Positions 56,049-59,213 of a stretch of DNA of 59,213 nucleotides are shown here, piece after piece. The stretch's first letter is position 1, and each line of letters opens with the position of its first letter. This stretch comes from an uncultured Verrucomicrobiota bacterium (lineage in GTDB: Bacteria; Verrucomicrobiota; Verrucomicrobiia; Palsa-1439), in assembly GCA_903825435.1 (NCBI GenBank), contig CAIKAP010000089.1, forward strand, positions 1-59,213, read 5' to 3'. Below the pieces are notes generated by a model that made no database searches, was not told the DNA's origin, and saw only the letters and a program-made list of their open reading frames with translations. The translations under genes and the position numbers were made by a program.

Positions 56049-56614
56049 GTGCAGACGCCCCGCAACCAACACAGCCGACGACGCTCGACATTCAGGCGAT
56101 CATCAAGGCCTCCGTCGATCAGGCTGTTGCTAAGGCGCTGTCGAACGCGCAGGAGCACGGCAAGGACGTGGACGATTCCCACAAGACCACGTGGCAGCGC
56201 AACGAGGACCGGCGCGAGGCCGAGCGCGAGCGCTTCAACACGCAGCGCGAGGTGAAGAAAGAAGAGGCCCGCCGCAAGCGCCAGACAGTGCCGGAGCCGG
56301 AGAAAACCAGAGAGCGCGTCCCGACCCGCCACCCGGAAGGACGCACCGTGGAAAGCAAGATGGGAGGCTGGCCGTTCGGAATTCCGCAGCAACCACCATC
56401 ATCCGACGAAAGCAACTTGACTGTCGGTAATACGTTCATTCTCGAAATCAAGACATGGGTTATCGCGTCCTACGACAGTGCCGTTCCGAAAAGCCCCGAA
56501 GAAATCACTAAAATATGGTATCTGAATGGAATCGCGTATAATGACGAGCCTGCAAACTGGCCCGGTGACGACGTGATAATCAGGGCAAGTTGGATAACCC
56601 CCCGCATGACATGA
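56045..56614 (+). CDS. Hypothetical protein with charged coiled coil, 189 aa
   Basis: The first 110 residues are helical and very charged (IIKASVDQAVAKALSNAQEHGKD, then NEDRREAERERFNTQREVKKEEARRKRQ). The C-terminal 60 form a small beta domain (NLTVGNTFILEIKTWVIASYD, IWYLNGIAYNDEPANW). It may link a virion part to another protein. Coupled at both ends by ATGA. The last part is more AT-rich than the phage core. Confidence 0.5.
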   Translation: MSADAPQPTQPTTLDIQAIIKASVDQAVAKALSNAQEHGKDVDDSHKTTWQRNEDRREAERERFNTQREVKKEEARRKRQTVPEPEKTRERVPTRHPEGRTVESKMGGWPFGIPQQPPSSDESNLTVGNTFILEIKTWVIASYDSAVPKSPEEITKIWYLNGIAYNDEPANWPGDDVIIRASWITPRMT

Positions 56615-57183
56615 ACATCCAAGCCATAACCGTAGCGACTGGTGACACCTATCGGGGATTGGCCCTGAGTCTGGGTTTATCGATGCGCCATCATGGATGG
56701 CCGGATTTGACCATCGCGTCAGATTCCGAAATAAAGGGATGGGATGGCAGACAGATCGTCTCGCCGGAAATCTCAAAACACTCGCTGCCCAAAACCGCGT
56801 TTTCCGAGTTCTTGCTGGATGAACCTGGAATGGTCATGCTTCTCGATGCGGATTGCGAGGCGGTTGGGACATTCATGGGGCTTGACCCGATTCCCGAGGA
56901 ATCAATTGCGGGCAGAGTAACTGGAGTCTGCGACGCTCCCGGCGGCATCCGTCTGATCTTCCATGTTGCCACATTGTTGTTGTTCGGCAGTGTCCGATTG
57001 TCGAAAACCATTGGTTCCACATGGTGCCGTTTCGCAATCGGAAAACATGAGGACGAAACCCCATTGCTGAAAGCGACCATCAACTGCCATAAAATCGACC
57101 TCGGAGGATCGTATGATTTTCCGCTCCCGAACCTGCGCCACAAAGGAGTTGTGAGCGGAGAGCGCCACCATAATCCCGCTTAA
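56611..57183 (+). CDS. GT-A-type glycosyltransferase-like protein
   Basis: 190 residues. IQAITVATGDTYRGLALSLGLSMRHH is the nucleotide-binding start, and VMLLDADCEAVG carries a DxD motif (Asp79 and Asp81), as in GT8-like transferases that use a metal and sugar nucleotide. It is short for a complete enzyme. It could add sugar to virion proteins or host surface. It is in the late operon next to tail genes, and its DNA is AT-richer than the genome. Confidence 0.6.
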   Translation: MNIQAITVATGDTYRGLALSLGLSMRHHGWPDLTIASDSEIKGWDGRQIVSPEISKHSLPKTAFSEFLLDEPGMVMLLDADCEAVGTFMGLDPIPEESIAGRVTGVCDAPGGIRLIFHVATLLLFGSVRLSKTIGSTWCRFAIGKHEDETPLLKATINCHKIDLGGSYDFPLPNLRHKGVVSGERHHNPA

Positions 57184-57216
57184 TAAATTTCCAATTAACA
57201 CCAACCACACACTACC

Positions 57217-57573
57217 ATGGCCTACGCAGCAGACACACCCGCAGACTTCTTCAACCAAGCGCCCTCAACGTCTGGATTCTCCATCGACGGGACGGCAATC
57301 ATTTTCGGATTGCAAGACGACGCCACCCCCGCCAATCGCTTGCTAACTCATCTCACGTCAACCGATGCCGCCCTCAGCGCCGCCCAGGCGATCTACGCGA
57401 TTCAGGACGCCATCTACACGAAATACAAGGCGCTCGTTGACGCGGGAAGCGCCCCGGCCAAGTTCTCCGTTGGATGCAACGGCTACCTCGACCCGCTGAC
57501 CGGCGAGCAGGTGACGACCTACACGGTGCAGCTTCGCCTCGCGCCAACGGGACTGACGGCCAATAACTCGTAG
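57217..57573 (+). CDS. Hypothetical late protein, 118 aa
   Basis: Not recognised. It has DDATPANRLLTHLTSTDAALSAAQAIYAIQDAIYTKYKALVDAG (helical), then KFSVGCNGYLDPLTGEQVTTYTVQLRLAP (beta). The leader CCAACCACACACTACC before the ATG is typical of this genome. Possibly a small virion protein. Confidence 0.5.
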   Translation: MAYAADTPADFFNQAPSTSGFSIDGTAIIFGLQDDATPANRLLTHLTSTDAALSAAQAIYAIQDAIYTKYKALVDAGSAPAKFSVGCNGYLDPLTGEQVTTYTVQLRLAPTGLTANNS

Positions 57574-57684
57574 GATCGTCCACAAGGCCCGCCAAGGCGT
57601 TTCCGGCACAGACAGCCACCGGAAGCGCCAGACGCGGCCACAGCGAGCCTGTGAGCTAATCTCGGCCAATTCCAGCCAGTCACC

Positions 57685-57697
57685 CGCTGCGCCCCTA
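57685..57697 (+). promoter_or_regulatory. Late motif variant before the last late gene
   Basis: CGCTGCGCCCCTA differs from the consensus at a few positions but lies 46 bases before ATG 57731, the spacing seen at exact copies. Confidence 0.5.
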
Positions 57698-57730
57698 TCT
57701 TAAATCCACAAACCAAGCCACCATACAGCC

Positions 57731-59213
57731 ATGAGCATCAAATCAGAACGCATAGGAGGATCGACATACGGCACCCGGAAGGTCAGGACCACAATGGCAC
57801 GATCCGGCAACCCGCTCGACGCGGCCGGCGTCGCCAACCAGCACCTCGACATGGCCGGAAATCCTATCGGCTGGACCGACCGCTACGACGGCATGAACTA
57901 CGGAGTAAACCAGCATCCCGGCGGGAAGAACTGGAACGACGTGATCGCGGCGCGCCGCCAACTCATCAATGAGATGCGGAAGGCAGGACCGGAAGGCATC
58001 ACCCCGGCGCACCAAGCACGAGCGCTGGCATTGAAGGTGACGCCCGCAGGATGGCAGCGCGCACTGAGCGACTTGCCAAGGCCAGCCACCGCACCCGGCT
58101 ACGGCACCACACAGCAGCCAGCCGCGCCACCCAAGCCCGCCGCCCCCTATGCCAGAAGCGCCGATATTCCCGGCATGGCGCCGACCCCGACCATGGACCC
58201 GGTCACCGCCGCCTACAAAGCCCAGGCCGACAAGACGCTCAACCCGATCTACCGGCAACCGCCGCCCGACAACACACCCTATCCGCAGCCGACCGCGCCG
58301 CTCACGCCGCAGATCGCCACCGACACGTCAGAATCACCAGTCCAATTCAACACGGCCAAACAGCGGATCAATCCCCTCACCGGAAAGCCTTTCGGCTGGA
58401 ACCCCGGCGACCCAACACCACCAATAGCCGCGCCAGGTGCCCCACAAGCGCCGACAGCCCCCGCGCCCTACAAAGCGCCCCCGCTTTCCCTCAACACCGC
58501 CACGACCCCCACAGCGGCGCAACCAGTCACCCCCGGATCGGTGACCGCTCCAAGAAAGCCATCGTGGCAGGACGCTACCGCGCCCATCCCGACCGGCACG
58601 CCAAACTCGCCGTTCGCGGGATCGCAACTGACCGCCAACGCGTCCGCAGCCGACGCCAGCCAGAAATATCACGCCGGCCAAGCCGCGGGACTCACCAAAG
58701 AAACGATCAAGCCGCCGTCTACGCCTCCGGTCCTGCTGACACCCAATCCGTCCACGCCCGACAACAAGCCGGACGCAGCGGCCGCCACGCAGGCGATCAA
58801 GCCGCCAGCCACGCCCGCAACCGACTCGGCGCAGGGAGTCAAACCGCCGCCGCCACCCGCCGCGCCGATCATGAGCGCCTACAATGCGCCAACCAGCACG
58901 ACTCCCAACTCGCCAGTGCCGGTCAAGATGCCATCGTGGAAAACCTCCGCGCCGTCGCCCGCGGCGATGCCAGCCCCGACGCCCAAGCCGCCTTCCACAA
59001 TGAGTCCAGCGGACGCCAAAGGAATCACCAGCCCCGACCAGACGCTCAAAAAAACGGTTGAAGGCGGCCTGGACGACGCTGAGGAATGGATGAAAAAGCA
59101 AAAGCCAGCAGGCCCATCTTTCGGAGCCACTCAAAGCCGCCAAAGCGCAGGAGTCGCACCGCGTCCCTACAAACTCCCCGGATGGCTTGCACCGCCGGAC
59201 TCACTGGCTCAGA
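57731..59213 (+). CDS. Pro/Ala-rich late protein, 5' part (continues at 1-167)
   Basis: With the segment at 1-167 it makes 502 residues. Only the first 120 look folded (GNPIGWTDRYDGMNYGVNQHPGGKNWNDVIAARRQLINEMRKAG). The rest is Pro/Ala/Thr-rich, with short motifs recurring (IKPPATPATD, PNSPVPVKMPSW, PNSPFAGSQL). The end is a conserved-looking segment (RPYKLPGWLAPPDSLAQK). Long disordered Pro/Ala regions suggest a packaged or surface-exposed protein. A late motif variant lies 46 bases upstream. Last gene of the late region. Confidence 0.6.
   Translation, partial: MSIKSERIGGSTYGTRKVRTTMARSGNPLDAAGVANQHLDMAGNPIGWTDRYDGMNYGVNQHPGGKNWNDVIAARRQLINEMRKAGPEGITPAHQARALALKVTPAGWQRALSDLPRPATAPGYGTTQQPAAPPKPAAPYARSADIPGMAPTPTMDPVTAAYKAQADKTLNPIYRQPPPDNTPYPQPTAPLTPQIATDTSESPVQFNTAKQRINPLTGKPFGWNPGDPTPPIAAPGAPQAPTAPAPYKAPPLSLNTATTPTAAQPVTPGSVTAPRKPSWQDATAPIPTGTPNSPFAGSQLTANASAADASQKYHAGQAAGLTKETIKPPSTPPVLLTPNPSTPDNKPDAAAATQAIKPPATPATDSAQGVKPPPPPAAPIMSAYNAPTSTTPNSPVPVKMPSWKTSAPSPAAMPAPTPKPPSTMSPADAKGITSPDQTLKKTVEGGLDDAEEWMKKQKPAGPSFGATQSRQSAGVAPRPYKLPGWLAPPDSLAQ
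59073..59213. repeat. Direct terminal repeat, right copy
   Basis: Identical to 1-141. Removing one copy closes the circle. See the left copy. Confidence 0.95.

Noticed and set aside
1-59213. CRISPR arrays, insertion sequences, rRNA genes and integrase genes
   Set aside because: I looked for regular short repeats with unique spacers, transposase motifs, rRNA-like segments and tyrosine or serine recombinase motifs, and found none. The cassette palindromes are not CRISPR repeats because the spacing and sequences vary.

Overview
The window is a complete circular phage genome. Its first 141 bases are repeated exactly as its last 141, so the unique circle is 59,072 bp and one gene (57731 to 167) runs across the cut. 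It encodes both terminase subunits, a portal, an N4 gp56-like capsid protein, lysis genes and a DnaB/DnaC replication module. I see no tape-measure, tail tube or sheath gene, which suggests a short-tailed (podovirus-like) particle. A candidate unimolecular spanin points to a diderm host. Most start codons lack a Shine-Dalgarno sequence and follow A/C-rich leaders. The DNA is GC-rich by eye. I cannot name the host; Verrucomicrobiota is only a guess.

Layout. 0.17-3.0 kb: small, mostly minus-strand accessory genes, some in gene cassettes. 3.1-10.1 kb: tightly overlapping plus-strand early genes, including a Bet/RecT annealing protein, a YqaJ exonuclease, a protein with a sigma-70 region 4-like domain and a RecU-like resolvase. 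10.3-16.3 kb: two HNH proteins, a PAPS-reductase-family protein in a cassette, a replisome organizer with an embedded HNH domain, a DnaC-like loader and DnaB. 16.3-21.8 kb: nine cassettes. 21.8-25.1 kb: small early genes and a minus-strand regulatory operon. 25.36-59.2 kb: the late region, all plus except one DnaA-domain-IV-like gene. It holds TerS, TerL, a 4,241-residue polyvalent megaprotein, portal, fibre-like proteins, lysis genes, scaffold, capsid and connector or tail genes.

Main discovery. Fourteen imperfect palindromes have the architecture of integron attC sites: outer xxxxAAC/GTTxxxx cores, an internal loop, inner stems, and in most an extra unpaired base always in the same arm. The core that opens each cassette is the reverse complement of the core that closes it. 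This holds at 7 of 7 bases for ten of twelve testable cassettes and at 6 of 7 for the other two. The sites form a forward array (16277-21787), a reverse array (1753-2715) and a one-cassette array (11050-12043). Cargo includes a PolX-type nucleotidyltransferase, a Mom-like DNA modifier, a PAPS-reductase-family protein, a Trypco2-like protein, two HTH regulators and several unknowns. There is no integrase gene in the genome, so this looks like a phage-borne cluster of attC sites lacking an integrase.

How it works together (inference). Early genes take over replication (organizer, loader, helicase, Bet/exonuclease/RecU). Cassette genes are interchangeable anti-defence or adaptation cargo. Late genes appear to be driven from repeated copies of CTCTGCGCCC[GC]TT placed about 40-67 nt before start codons, possibly with help from the sigma-like protein. 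The megaprotein is probably packaged and injected to protect incoming DNA.
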